A stretch of DNA of 64,000 nt from Bacteroidota bacterium. GTDB taxonomy: Bacteria > Bacteroidota > Bacteroidia > AKYH767-A > OLB10. The DNA lies in contig JADJOZ010000012.1 in the NCBI GenBank assembly GCA_016713525.1, positions 309,947-373,946 on the forward strand, given 5' to 3'. The notes under the pieces were generated by a model. It ran no database searches. It saw only the letters and a list, made by a program, of their open reading frames with translations, and was not told the origin of the DNA. Of this stretch, positions 26,760 through 36,354 are shown one piece after another. The stretch's first letter is position 1. Each line of letters starts with the position of its first letter. A program made the translations under genes and the position numbers.

Positions 26760-28824
26760 AAATCGAAGCACGGGATTTTTCGTCACGGAACAATGGGCTA
26801 CCGGGTTTCACATTAAAGGCTTTATGGAATTCCGGCATATTGGAAACAATGCCATTGCATCTGTATTTTGTAGGTGAATGGGGATCCGTAATTATTCTTT
26901 GAGCCGCTGCTTCAGGGCGGATATTTGCTCTCCATACTGTAGCCCAGCCAAGGAAGAAGCGTTGATCACCGGTAAAGCCATCAATTTTTTCAGGAGCCGA
27001 TTTGCCTTCCAGCGATTTTTGATATGCATAATAAGCAATGGTTAAACCTCCTAAATCTGCAATATTTTCACCCAGGGTTAACTGACCGTTTACCTTAAGT
27101 GAATCGTTAACGGTAAACTGATTATACTGATCTACCAGCATATTTGCTTTCACCATAAATTTAGCAGAATCTTCCGATGTCCACCAGCTTTTTAAATTTC
27201 CTTGGGCATCAAACTGGCGACCTTCATCATCGAAACCATGGGTCATTTCATGGCCAATCACTGCTCCTATTCCACCGTAATTTACAGCATCATCGGCATT
27301 CGGATTGAAGAAGGGTGGCTGAAGAATTCCTGCAGGAAAAACAATCTCATTCATAGAAGGATTGTAGTATGCATTCACTGTTGGAGGTGATATGCCCCAT
27401 TCTGTTCTGTCGACTGGCTGGCCTATTTTTTTCATGATTCTTTTGAATTCAAAAGCAGATGCATTTTGAACATTTGCATAGTAGGAATCTCTGGAGATTT
27501 CAAGAGCACTATAATCGCGCCATTTATCAGGGTAACCGATCTTGTTCATGATAGTACCCAATTTAGTCAATGCCTGTTCTTTGGTGACTTCACTCATCCA
27601 GTCGAGTTGTTTGATACGATCACGGAAAGAACTTCCAAGATTGGCTACTAACTCCATCATGCGTTTTTTAGTTTCCGGTGTAAATGCTTTTTCGCAATAC
27701 ACTTCACCCAAAGCTTCGCCCATCATCTCATCAATTGTCTCCTGAACCAGTTTCCAGCGCTCTTTCATTTCAGTAGCACCGGAAAGAACACCTTCATTAA
27801 ATTTAAAATCTTCATTTCTGAAATCATCACTTAAGTATGGAGCAGCAGCGCGGACAGTTCTCCATTTAAGATATCCTTTCCAATCGGCAAGAGGCATTTG
27901 TTTCAACATGGTGCTGACTGTACTAAGGAAGGCAGGATTATTTGTTACCAGCTCGGATGGATTCTTAACTCCTAAAGTAGTAAGGTGCGTATTCCAATCG
28001 ATTGAAGGTGCTAATTTTTGCATCTCATCAATAGTTCTGAGGTTATAAGTTTTTTCAGGGTTACGCATTTCAACGCGACTCATAGAAGCTTTAGCTAAAG
28101 CAGTCTCGAGTTCCAGAATTTTAAAAGCTGTATTTTGAGCATTTTTTTCTTCTTCACCTGCAAGCACCAACATTTTTGAAATATGCTCGGTGTATTGAGC
28201 ACGAATTTTAGCGGATGCATCGTCTGTTTTGAGATAATAATCGCGATCAGGAAGGCTCAATCCACCCTGATAGATGTATGGTAGAACGCGGGCGCTGTTC
28301 TTCATATCCTGCTCTGCAAAAATGGCAAACAGGGCAAAATTAAAGTGTGCCTGCATATCGGCTACTTTTGCAGTAATTCCTTTTAAATCAGCAATAGCAT
28401 CAATAGCTTTTAATTCAGCATTCAAAGGCTTATTTCCGTCTGTATTTAGTTTTAAAGAATCCATTCCTGAAGCGAAAAAGTCACCTATTTTCTTTCTGTT
28501 TGAACCGGCTTTTGCATTGGCATCGGCTGCTGATTCATCTAAAACCTTTTTAATAATAGCAGCATTTGCTTCGCGAAGTTCATTGAAACTACCCCATCGA
28601 CTTTCGGATGCCGGAACAGGATTGTTTTTCAGCCAGTTTCCATTGGTAAATTCATAGAAATCAGTGCCCGGATCAACTGTGGTATCGAGGTCAGCCAGAT
28701 TGATACCGGTATTTTTAGGTGCAGAATCGTCCACTTTTGGTTTGTTATTGCAGGAAACTATAGTAAGAGAAGCCAGAAGAATTCCTGAGACTAAAGTCAC
28801 GTTATTGATATTTTTAAGCATCAT
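26755..28824 (-). CDS. M13-family (neprilysin-like) zinc endopeptidase, lipoprotein
   Basis: 689 residues. N-terminal lipoprotein signal with lipobox TIVSC (Cys about residue 25). The N-terminal M13 domain begins LDTTVDPGTDFYEFTNGNWLKNNP. The zinc site IGHEMTHGFDD lies near residue 520-530, with NAYYNPSMNEIVFPAGILQPPFF just before it and GENIADLGG (third ligand Glu) after it. A terminal YRCNGIVSNMPEFHKAF closes the catalytic fold as in PepO-like enzymes. An outer-membrane- or periplasm-anchored peptide-degrading enzyme. Its terminator overlaps its stop codon. Confidence 0.94.
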   Translation of the reverse strand: MMLKNINNVTLVSGILLASLTIVSCNNKPKVDDSAPKNTGINLADLDTTVDPGTDFYEFTNGNWLKNNPVPASESRWGSFNELREANAAIIKKVLDESAADANAKAGSNRKKIGDFFASGMDSLKLNTDGNKPLNAELKAIDAIADLKGITAKVADMQAHFNFALFAIFAEQDMKNSARVLPYIYQGGLSLPDRDYYLKTDDASAKIRAQYTEHISKMLVLAGEEEKNAQNTAFKILELETALAKASMSRVEMRNPEKTYNLRTIDEMQKLAPSIDWNTHLTTLGVKNPSELVTNNPAFLSTVSTMLKQMPLADWKGYLKWRTVRAAAPYLSDDFRNEDFKFNEGVLSGATEMKERWKLVQETIDEMMGEALGEVYCEKAFTPETKKRMMELVANLGSSFRDRIKQLDWMSEVTKEQALTKLGTIMNKIGYPDKWRDYSALEISRDSYYANVQNASAFEFKRIMKKIGQPVDRTEWGISPPTVNAYYNPSMNEIVFPAGILQPPFFNPNADDAVNYGGIGAVIGHEMTHGFDDEGRQFDAQGNLKSWWTSEDSAKFMVKANMLVDQYNQFTVNDSLKVNGQLTLGENIADLGGLTIAYYAYQKSLEGKSAPEKIDGFTGDQRFFLGWATVWRANIRPEAAAQRIITDPHSPTKYRCNGIVSNMPEFHKAFNVKPGSPLFRDEKSRASIW

Positions 28825-29265
28825 AAGGTTTGAGATTTAATGAGGAAGGGTAAATTTCCGAAAAAAAAGCAGATAATTTGGGGTGCGACATTAAAATGTA
28901 GCAAATAACAGCAAATTCACCAGCCGGATTATTTTGCTTTACGAAGTGATAACAGCAATGTCACCGGCCCGTGGATTGAATTGCGGGTTGTTTAAAATTT
29001 AATTCTGCTTTAATTTATAACTCATATACAGAATCAATATTTTTTAATGGGATTTTTGAGAAATAAGGATAATTATGTTTTCGTATGGAGGAGAAAAGAT
29101 AAAAATAATGGTGAAGAACTGTTTCACTCTGTTTAGAAATATAATACAGGAACCATCCGAACAACAGACAAACAGAGCAGGAACAATACGAGTTACATGT
29201 TCAACTTGCAAAATTTATTCCAACCTATTTTAGTATTAAGGAATAAAATAACAACATAAGAAAAT
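28825..29265. other. Intergenic region without a visible gene
   Basis: About 440 AT-rich bases between two minus-strand genes. It should hold the M13 promoter and the end of the next gene's transcript, but I find no exact minus-strand TAnnTTTG, no hairpin and no ORF. Confidence 0.5.
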
Positions 29266-31068
29266 TTACTGAATTAAAATTTTTCGCGTCCCAAGACTGC
29301 CTTTTGATGTTTCAATTTTAATGAAGTAAACTCCTGGTGTTAATATTAAATCAAGGTCGACTACTTGTTTATTATAAAACTTAAAATCTTGAATTCGTTG
29401 GCCAGCCGAATTAAATAGATCAAGAGTTAAATCTGAATATTCCTGATTAAATTTCACAGTAATTTTTCGATTGGTGGGATTGGGGAAAAGCAAGGCTGAA
29501 TTAAATTGCTCCAAATCAACCAAGCCTGTAGGATTGACGACTCCGGTTTTGTGCACGAAAATGTCATGTCCCCCAAGAGAAGTTATATAATAGTTTAAGG
29601 GGCCCTGGTCAAAATCAGTTGTAGTTTGAAAAGTGCCGGTTATGTAAATATTACCAAATGTATCGGTAGCAATGTGGTAAGGGTCAACATACCCCGAACT
29701 GTTATTAAAACTATAAATCCACACAGGATTTCCAGAATGTGTATATTTACAAGCATAGGCGTTATAGAAGGATGAGCCAATTATCAGGCTTCCGCCAAAT
29801 GCAGAATAAAAGTCCAAAGTATCATAGAATATTCCTGTTGCATAAACACCGTATTGGTCAGCAGTCACGGCTGACATTCTATCATATTGGTAATTACCAA
29901 ATGAATTTACCCATTGAAAAGTTCCTGATGTATCAAGTTTGAGTAAAAAGTTGTCATATCCACCTACAGCAATCAAACCAACCATAGGCACAAAATTTAT
30001 CTCAAATGTGTCTTTGAAGATACCCGAAATATAAATATTTGAAAAACCAGGGTAAAGAGCTACTCCGTTCACATTGTCATTGTCAAGTGAGGAACCAATA
30101 TTTCGGGCCCAAATAAATTCCCCATCTGTGTTTAATTTCAAAACAAATCCATTAAAAAAATTGGTGCCACCAGTCATATAATAAACTGTTGAATTAGGAT
30201 CAAAGTCATTATTGTTATAAAATGAGCCTGCAAAATAAACAGATTGTGCACCATCAAATACCGCTCTATCCGCGCTTATTGTAGAATTATTGTTACCAAA
30301 TTTTTTAGCCCAAATAAATGCACCGGTAGAATCTAATTTTAATAAAAAATTATTATCATTGTTAGAAGAAAGAATATGAGTTCCTGCTCCCGGGTCAAAA
30401 TCGACGGATCCTCTAAATCTCCCGAATATCATGATTTCATTGTTATTATCAATGATTAAACTTTGCAATCCAACATTAATTCCAAAACCAGGAGAATTGA
30501 ATTGTTTTGCCATAATAAAGTTTCCGGCGGTGTCATATTTTGCAATAAAACCACACAATCCTATCGCTGTTCCCGATCCTGCGACTAGATTAAATACGCC
30601 TGGCCCTGGATCAAAATCAACAGTTGAATTAAAATAACCATACAAAACCAGGTTGCCTGTTTGGTCAAATTCAAAACCATTTAGCATTTGATTATCGACA
30701 CTTCCGATGCTGAATGCATGGATTAGATTGCCGGTAAAATCCATTTTTGCAACGTAAAAATCTGTCCATCCAACCGCACTCAGATTGAATATTCCCGGTC
30801 CCGGATCAAAATCGACTGTTTCAGTACAATTTCCTGCTGTATATAAATTTCCAAGATTGTCGATTTTAACGCCCACCGGGTATGTATTGGTATACCCTGT
30901 TCCACCAAATGCCTTGGCATATGAGAAAAATTGTCCATTTGTAGAAAATGGTGATAATGTCAGTAAAAATATAAAAAGACACACAGATAAAAAGTCCGAA
31001 ATTATTTTTTTCTGGGTTGGATTTGATTTGATAGGTAATACTGTTAATAAACATGATTTTAAAAACAT
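29266..31068 (-). CDS. Secreted beta-propeller repeat protein with T9SS sorting domain
   Basis: 600 residues. A signal region (about 27-45, ending in TNGQ) precedes eight or more blades of about 50 residues. The repeated core (VDFDPGPG, FVAKMDFTGNLIHAF-like) is the SBBP-type blade common in Bacteroidota secreted proteins. The last 75 residues (LLFPNPTNRKITVKF to GVYFIKIETSKGSLGTRKIL) are a T9SS type A sorting domain. A surface or secreted protein of unknown binding function. Confidence 0.88.
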   Translation of the reverse strand: MFLKSCLLTVLPIKSNPTQKKIISDFLSVCLFIFLLTLSPFSTNGQFFSYAKAFGGTGYTNTYPVGVKIDNLGNLYTAGNCTETVDFDPGPGIFNLSAVGWTDFYVAKMDFTGNLIHAFSIGSVDNQMLNGFEFDQTGNLVLYGYFNSTVDFDPGPGVFNLVAGSGTAIGLCGFIAKYDTAGNFIMAKQFNSPGFGINVGLQSLIIDNNNEIMIFGRFRGSVDFDPGAGTHILSSNNDNNFLLKLDSTGAFIWAKKFGNNNSTISADRAVFDGAQSVYFAGSFYNNNDFDPNSTVYYMTGGTNFFNGFVLKLNTDGEFIWARNIGSSLDNDNVNGVALYPGFSNIYISGIFKDTFEINFVPMVGLIAVGGYDNFLLKLDTSGTFQWVNSFGNYQYDRMSAVTADQYGVYATGIFYDTLDFYSAFGGSLIIGSSFYNAYACKYTHSGNPVWIYSFNNSSGYVDPYHIATDTFGNIYITGTFQTTTDFDQGPLNYYITSLGGHDIFVHKTGVVNPTGLVDLEQFNSALLFPNPTNRKITVKFNQEYSDLTLDLFNSAGQRIQDFKFYNKQVVDLDLILTPGVYFIKIETSKGSLGTRKILIQ

Positions 31069-31358
31069 TCAACTTTCAGATTTCGACTATTTAGATTCGA
31101 TTTAATATTGAATCATTATTCGGGTACATACAACCATTCCGGGACAAGTTATTATGAAAGGCATCTTCCATAAATCATATAAACATAAAAGCTACTAGTT
31201 TGCCTATCCTATACAAAGCTAATAAATAAAAACTTAACTTCAAAATTACCGAACTCAGCAAAGACACCTTTAGCAAATCGGATTTTGGTTTAATTATAAT
31301 TCATTTAATTAAAAAATGAGGTTATGGCACACCAGAAGTCCACATTCCTACCCCTATT

Positions 31359-31437
31359 TTAAGGATTAAGGATTAAGGATTAAGAATTAAGGATTAAGAA
31401 TTAAGGATTAAGGATTAAGGATTAAGGATTAAGGATT
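31359..31437. repeat. GGATTAA heptamer microsatellite
   Basis: About eleven tandem copies of GGATTAA, a few changed to GAATTAA, in the gap between the propeller gene (start 31068) and the cysteine desulfurase (stop 31644). No gene is visible in this gap. Confidence 0.85.
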
Positions 31438-31475
31438 TATTCATTACTGCGCGGAGGGAAAATTATCTTTATTGA

Positions 31476-31606
31476 ACGCAGAGTTTGGGAGACGCTGGAG
31501 GATTAAGAATTAAGGATTAAGGATTAAGGATTAAGGATTAAGGATTTTTTATATCAATGACCATGAATGACCAAATGACGCGGCCTTGCCGTAAATGACA
31601 CAGAAA
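31476..31606. repeat. Second copy of the composite repeat
   Basis: CAGAGTTTGGGAGACGC, then about seven GGATTAA heptamers (31500-31546), then CAATGACCATGAATGACC, AATGAC and a degenerate GCGGC hairpin. The same order and wording as 875-1032 shows this is a dispersed element rather than chance simple sequence. Confidence 0.75.
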
Positions 31607-31643
31607 GCACATTCAACCTTGTTACTTTTTACTCAGGAATGAA

Positions 31644-32777
31644 TTACGCTTTAACCAAACAAATTTCTTTCAGTTTCTCTACGCAAAAATCGACTTCTTC
31701 CCGGGTGTTGAATCTTGAAAATGAGAAGCGAACTGCCGGGCGGTCGGGACTTACATTCATTGCTTTCAGAACGTGACTTCCAACATTACTGCCACTTGAG
31801 CAGGCACTACCACCTGATGCGGCTATGCCGGCAATATCGAGGTTAAACAACATCATTTCCGACATATCTGAAGGTGGAAAAGAAACATTTAAAACCGTAA
31901 AAAGATTTCCTTCAGAAATATCACCATTGAATGATATTCCGGGGATTTCACTTCTTAGCCTTTCAGCCATATAGTTTTTCAGATCGGTCATGTGTTTACG
32001 ATCATGTTCCAGATCGCGATAAGCTATTTCAAGTGCTTTAGCGAGACCAACGATACCGTAAACGTTCTCTGTTCCGCCTCTCATATTGCGTTCCTGGGCA
32101 CCACCGGTGATAAACGGATGAATTTTAATCCTTTTATTGATGTATAAAAATCCCACTCCTTTGGGTCCATGAAATTTATGTGCAGCACACGAAACAAAGT
32201 CCACATCTACTTTCGACAAATCATGCTCCATATGACCCATTGTCTGCACCGTATCAGAATGAAAAACAGCATTATATTTTCTGCATAATGCACCAACTTT
32301 ATCAATTGGTGTTACCGTACCGGTTTCATTGTTTGCATGCATTAACGAAACCAGTGAATTAGGGTTGGCAGCTAATAGTTCTTCGAGGTGAGCTAAATCG
32401 ATATGACCCTGTTCATCGATACGAACATTCGACAACTTAACAGTTCCTTTATGATCGAGTTCTTCCAATGTATGTGATACGGCATGGTGTTCGGTTGCGC
32501 AGCTGATGGCATGCGTAATTTTCATGTCGGAAATACTACATCGGATAGCTGTATTATTTGCTTCCGTACCACCTGAAGTAAAGAATATTTCAGCCGGAGT
32601 AACATTCAGCAAACGGGCAACTGTTTTTCTTGCATTTTCGATCAGTGTTCTGGTTTCTCTTCCAAAAGAATGGATAGAAGAAGGATTTCCATATTGCTTT
32701 TCCAGAACCGGAATCATTGCCTGAAGCACTTCAGGATGAATCTGTGTTGTTGCTGCGTTATCGAGATATATTTTCAT
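31644..32777 (-). CDS. Cysteine desulfurase (NifS/IscS family)
   Basis: 377 residues, class V aminotransferase fold. PLP-binding Lys201 is in AAHKFHGPKG, the substrate motif NNETGT is near residue 149, and the persulfide-forming Cys326 is in GGSACSSGS. It makes protein persulfide from cysteine for Fe-S cluster and thio-cofactor synthesis. It lies 3 bases downstream of phosphoglucosamine mutase on the same strand, so they are co-transcribed. The SACSSGS loop is that of group II-like NifS/IscS enzymes; I do not assign a paralogue name. Confidence 0.94.
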   Translation of the reverse strand: MKIYLDNAATTQIHPEVLQAMIPVLEKQYGNPSSIHSFGRETRTLIENARKTVARLLNVTPAEIFFTSGGTEANNTAIRCSISDMKITHAISCATEHHAVSHTLEELDHKGTVKLSNVRIDEQGHIDLAHLEELLAANPNSLVSLMHANNETGTVTPIDKVGALCRKYNAVFHSDTVQTMGHMEHDLSKVDVDFVSCAAHKFHGPKGVGFLYINKRIKIHPFITGGAQERNMRGGTENVYGIVGLAKALEIAYRDLEHDRKHMTDLKNYMAERLRSEIPGISFNGDISEGNLFTVLNVSFPPSDMSEMMLFNLDIAGIAASGGSACSSGSNVGSHVLKAMNVSPDRPAVRFSFSRFNTREEVDFCVEKLKEICLVKA

Positions 32778-32780
32778 GAT

Positions 32781-34190
32781 TTAAGCCCTCGCCATTGACT
32801 GCGTAATAATATCTTTAATGTCTTGTATGATTTTCACAGCCAGATTCTCAGCTGTTGTTTGTGACTGACTCTCGGCATAAATCCGGATAATGGGCTCTGT
32901 ATTCGACTTTCGAAGATGCACCCATTCCTTATCGAATTCAATTTTTACACCATCTATATCGTTTACCGGCTGCTTTTTATATTTGTCTTTAATAGAAAGC
33001 AGGATTTTATCGACATCAATGTCGGGGGTAAGTTCAATTTTATTCTTGGAGATATAATAATCAGGGTATTTTGCACGAAGCATGGAAGTTGACTTTCCGA
33101 ATCTTGCCAGATGTGACAAGAACAATGCTATTCCTGCCAAAGCATCACGACCATAGTGCAAGTCGGGAACGATGACACCACCATTACCTTCTCCACCGAT
33201 TACAGCGTTTCTTGACTTCATCATTTCAACAACGTTGACTTCACCAACAGCTGAAGCATAATATTTCCCACCTGCAGCTTCGGTAACATCGCGAAGTGCC
33301 CGTGTACTTGAAAGGTTAGAAACTGTATTTCCTTTAGTATGTTGCAAGATATAGTCGGCAACAGCAACCAAAGTATATTCTTCACCAAACATATCACCAT
33401 CTTCACAAACAAGTGCAAGGCGATCCACGTCGGGATCAACTACGATTCCGAGGTCTGCTTTTTTACGGATCACTTCTTTAGAGATTTCAGTAAGGTGTTC
33501 CGGCAATGGTTCCGGATTATGTGGAAAATGTCCGGTAGGTTCACAATAAATTTCAATAATATCATCAACACCCAGAGCTTTTAATAGCATTGGAACTGCT
33601 ATGCCTCCACTGCTATTAACTGCATCCACAGCAATTTTAAATTTCCGTTTAGAAATAGCTGCCTTATCAACCAATGGCATTGCCAGAATAGCATCAATGT
33701 GCTTTTGGATAGAATCGGGATCAGGAGTTACCTTACCCAGTTTATTTACATCTTTAAATTCAATTTTACCGGATTCTGCAATACGCAGGATTTCTTCCCC
33801 ATCGGCGGCGCTTACAAATTCACCTTTATGATTGAGGAGTTTCAAGGCATTCCATTGTTTGGGATTATGACTTGCGGTAAGAATTATACCACCTTGTGCT
33901 TTATGGGCGGTAACCGCCATTTCAACCGTCGGTGTAGTTGATAATCCAGTATCAATAATATCGATTCCCAGACCCATTAATGTTCCGGTAACCAAATGAT
34001 GAACCATGGGGCCTGAAATTCTGGCATCGCGTCCTAAAACTACCTTATTGGGAGTTTCGGACGGATAGGTGGCATTCAGCCAAACACCATAGGCAGCAGA
34101 AAACTTAACGATATCGAATGGGGAAAGGCCTTCACCTGCGGCGCCACCAATTGTTCCCCGGATGCCTGAAATAGATTTAATAAGAGTCAC
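32781..34190 (-). CDS. glmM: Phosphoglucosamine mutase (GlmM-type phosphohexomutase)
   Basis: 469 residues from the GTG at 34190 (MTLIKSISGIRGTIGG). The frame is open to 34253, but that start lies upstream of the -7 element at 34216-34223, so the GTG is preferred. The phosphoserine is Ser107 in TASHNP, the Mg-binding loop is DPDVDRLAL, the sugar loop is GGEGNGG, and the phosphate-binding C-terminal loop is RKSNTEPIIRIYAE. It makes glucosamine-1-phosphate for peptidoglycan and LPS. A phosphomannomutase function cannot be excluded. Operon with cysteine desulfurase. Confidence 0.88.
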   Translation of the reverse strand: MTLIKSISGIRGTIGGAAGEGLSPFDIVKFSAAYGVWLNATYPSETPNKVVLGRDARISGPMVHHLVTGTLMGLGIDIIDTGLSTTPTVEMAVTAHKAQGGIILTASHNPKQWNALKLLNHKGEFVSAADGEEILRIAESGKIEFKDVNKLGKVTPDPDSIQKHIDAILAMPLVDKAAISKRKFKIAVDAVNSSGGIAVPMLLKALGVDDIIEIYCEPTGHFPHNPEPLPEHLTEISKEVIRKKADLGIVVDPDVDRLALVCEDGDMFGEEYTLVAVADYILQHTKGNTVSNLSSTRALRDVTEAAGGKYYASAVGEVNVVEMMKSRNAVIGGEGNGGVIVPDLHYGRDALAGIALFLSHLARFGKSTSMLRAKYPDYYISKNKIELTPDIDVDKILLSIKDKYKKQPVNDIDGVKIEFDKEWVHLRKSNTEPIIRIYAESQSQTTAENLAVKIIQDIKDIITQSMARA

Positions 34191-34215
34191 TTTAAGCAGA
34201 TTATTATTTAGGCTG

Positions 34216-34223
34216 CAAATATA
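34216..34223 (-). promoter_or_regulatory. Minus-strand -7 element TATATTTG for glmM
   Basis: CAAATATA on the plus strand, an exact TAnnTTTG on the minus strand, 25 bases before the GTG at 34190. Decides that start. Confidence 0.55.
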
Positions 34224-34371
34224 AGAAATTGGCTGCACCTGTCTGAATGCCACTGCTAAAGATATTCACCACTATTATTATTGACTATCAATACCTTGTA
34301 TGAATGTTGGACGATATAATAGCAAAAAATAAAAAAAGCAGTGAGGGCTTTCAAAATCAATGTAAAAAGAC

Positions 34372-34379
34372 TATTTTTG
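34372..34379 (+). promoter_or_regulatory. -7 element TATTTTTG for the TPR gene
   Basis: Exact TAnnTTTG match 31 bases before the ATG at 34411. Confidence 0.5.
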
Positions 34380-34410
34380 CACCTCTTAAATAAAAAACAG
34401 ACGCATCCAA

Positions 34411-35103
34411 ATGGCTGAAAAGGATCAAAATCAAGGAATTGACAGTATCGAAATTAACGAAACCATCAACAAAGCTGAAGGTTATATCTCTGAAAACAAG
34501 AAGAGTATCTCTATTATTGTAGGTGCTGTTTTAGTGGTTATTCTGGGTTACTTCGGTTATACGAACCTCATTGTTAAACCTCAAGAAGAGAATGCTATCC
34601 GTGAAATGTTCATGGCAGAGCGTTATTTTCAGATGGACTCCGTAAATCTGGCTATCAATGGTGACGGACAGTTTATGGGATTCCAGGAAATCATCGATAA
34701 TTATGGATCATCGAGTTCAGCCAACCGTGCACATTATTATCTGGGTATGTGTTACATGAAAAAGGGTGATTGGGATAATGCTATTGAATATTTATCAGGT
34801 TATGATGCTGAAGATGATGTTACCGGTGCTTTGGCATTAGGCGCAATCGGTGATGCTAATCTGGAAAAAGGCAATAATGATGAGGCGCTGAGCTATTATA
34901 TGAAAGCTGTTGATTGGGATAAGAATCAATTTACTTCTGCAATCTTCCTTTTAAAAGCTGCTACTGTTAAAGAACTTCAAAACGACTATAAAGGGGCAAC
35001 TGATTTGTACGAGCGGATTAAGAAAGATTATCCACAAAGTACTGAAGCCCGCGATGTGGATCGTTATATCGCCCGTGCGACACAACTTTCAGCAAAAGGG
35101 TAA
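34411..35103 (+). CDS. TPR-repeat inner-membrane protein (YfgM-like)
   Basis: 230 residues: an acidic N-terminal 35 residues, one transmembrane helix (about 35-55, ISIIVGAVLVVILGYFGY), and a periplasmic part with four to five TPR units (AHYYLGMCYMKKGDWDNAIEYL, ALGAIGDANLEKGNNDEALSYY, and YKGATDLYERIKKDYPQS). This architecture matches the YfgM-type chaperone scaffold. It likely assists folding at the membrane. It is 15 bases upstream of lumazine synthase and probably co-transcribed. Confidence 0.85.
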   Translation: MAEKDQNQGIDSIEINETINKAEGYISENKKSISIIVGAVLVVILGYFGYTNLIVKPQEENAIREMFMAERYFQMDSVNLAINGDGQFMGFQEIIDNYGSSSSANRAHYYLGMCYMKKGDWDNAIEYLSGYDAEDDVTGALALGAIGDANLEKGNNDEALSYYMKAVDWDKNQFTSAIFLLKAATVKELQNDYKGATDLYERIKKDYPQSTEARDVDRYIARATQLSAKG

Positions 35104-35118
35104 TATTTTTCTGATCTG

Positions 35119-35634
35119 ATGGCTTCTGTTCAACAAAACCTATCTGTTTTTGATAAAAGTCAATTGCCTGATGCTACTAAAATGCATTTTGGAATTGCTG
35201 TTGCAGAATGGAATTCCGTCATAACCGGAGCTTTATTCAAAGGTGCTTATGATACACTGATATCATGTGGAGTTTCTCCTGATCAGATTCATAAGATTGA
35301 TGTTCCTGGTAGTTTTGAACTGACAGCAGGAGCTAAATTCTTAGCTTCAAATTATAAATTAGACGCTATAATCTGCCTGGGTTGTGTTATTCAGGGCGAG
35401 ACTCGCCATTTTGATTTTATTTGTCAGGCAGTCGCTAATGGATTAACCAATTTAAGTGTGATGTCGGGGTTGCCGTTCATTTTTGGGGTACTCACAACTG
35501 ATACCGAAGAGCAGGCTAAAGAACGTTCCGGTGGAAAGCATGGCAACAAGGGCATTGAAGCTGCTATTACGGCAATAAAAATGGCTGGTTTGAAAAGCCA
35601 AAAAACCAAAAGTAAAATCGGTTTCGGAGGATAG
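35119..35634 (+). CDS. ribH: 6,7-dimethyl-8-ribityllumazine synthase
   Basis: 171 residues. Makes the penultimate riboflavin precursor from the ribityl-uracil and dihydroxybutanone phosphate, as a cytosolic capsid-like oligomer. The signatures are visible: EWNSVITGALFKGAYDTL, the VPGSFELT substrate loop, and the CLGCVIQGETRHFDFICQAV segment containing the catalytic histidine. Followed by TTDTEEQAKERSGGKHGNKG. The C-terminal KSKIG tail is short. Its stop at 35634 directly abuts a minisatellite, so the gene has kept its end while the flanking DNA expanded. Confidence 0.96.
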   Translation: MASVQQNLSVFDKSQLPDATKMHFGIAVAEWNSVITGALFKGAYDTLISCGVSPDQIHKIDVPGSFELTAGAKFLASNYKLDAIICLGCVIQGETRHFDFICQAVANGLTNLSVMSGLPFIFGVLTTDTEEQAKERSGGKHGNKGIEAAITAIKMAGLKSQKTKSKIGFGG

Positions 35635-35823
35635 TTAGGTGGTTAATTAAGTGGTTAATTAGGTGGTTAATTAAGTAGTTAATTAGGTGGTTAATTAGGT
35701 GGTTAATTAAGTAGTTAATTAGGTGGTAGGTTGGTGGTTGTAGGTGGTTAATTAGGTGGTTAATTAGGTGGTTAATTAGGTGGTTAATTAAGTAGTTAAT
35801 TAGGTGGTTAATTAAGTGGTTAA
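35635..35823. repeat. 12-bp minisatellite (GGTGGTTAATTA)
   Basis: About fifteen tandem units of GGTGGTTAATTA with AAG/AGG variants, beginning right at the ribH stop. On the minus strand it reads as an endless leucine-isoleucine-asparagine-histidine ORF, which I take to be an artefact of unit length divisible by three. Confidence 0.9.
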
Positions 35824-35825
35824 AG

Positions 35826-35940
35826 TAGGTCGCCTTCGGCTCTATGATGAGTTTTGCTTTCGCCTTCGGCTCTGTGATGAGTTTTGATTTCGCTTTCGGC
35901 TCTATGTAGCATTTTGTTTTCGCCTTCGGCTCAGGATGGT
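35826..35940. repeat. Four ~30-bp repeats with core CGCCTTCGGCTC
   Basis: Four units each containing TTCGCCTTCGGCTCT, three followed by an ATGATGAGTTTTG- or ATGTAGCATTTTG-type spacer. Adjacent to, but unrelated in sequence to, the 12-bp array on its left. The core recurs as CCTTCGGCTCTGCTCAGG near 36307. Confidence 0.85.
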
Positions 35941-36130
35941 GCTTTTCACTGAACACTTAAAATATTACAAGTGAAAAACACAATCTTGAAGTTTAGCTGA
36001 ATATACTCTGGTTAATAAACACCGCTAATTGATAAGCGATTATACAGCGAAGACACATGTAAATGCATACAAGGTTGGTGGCGGAGACGCATAGCAACGC
36101 GCTTCTACGATAATTCTCATTGAATACTAG

Positions 36131-36263
36131 CCACTAATAACTTGCTACTTGTCCATTGCTACTTGTCACTTGCTACTTGTCACTCGCTACTTGTCACTTG
36201 CTACTTGTCACTTGCTACTTGTCACTTGCCACTTGCCACTTGCCACTTGCCACTTGCCACTAA
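36131..36263. repeat. 7/14-bp minisatellite (ACTTGCT ACTTGTC)
   Basis: Tandem ACTTGCTACTTGTC units that change over to pure ACTTGCC units toward the right end. The third different tandem array within 700 bases. No gene is visible in 35635-36354. Confidence 0.9.
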
Positions 36264-36354
36264 GGTGTATTCACACTTTTTTACTTAGCAATAAAAAATC
36301 AGCACCCTTCGGCTCTGCTCAGGGCACCCATTCGGCTGCGCTCAGGGGCAAGCA

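Noticed and set aside
28274..28657. 127-codon plus-strand ORF
   Set aside because: Antisense shadow of the M13 peptidase, low-complexity translation.
31359..31606. Telomere- or ori-like heptamer array
   Set aside because: GGATTAA copies also occur elsewhere with an unrelated context; no dnaA box or replication gene nearby.
35567..35956. 129-codon minus-strand ORF with LINHLINHL repeats
   Set aside because: Produced by the 12-bp and ~30-bp minisatellites; unit length divisible by three keeps any frame open. It also overlaps ribH antisense.
35635..36263. CRISPR array
   Set aside because: Units are directly adjacent with no unique spacers, and no cas gene is present.
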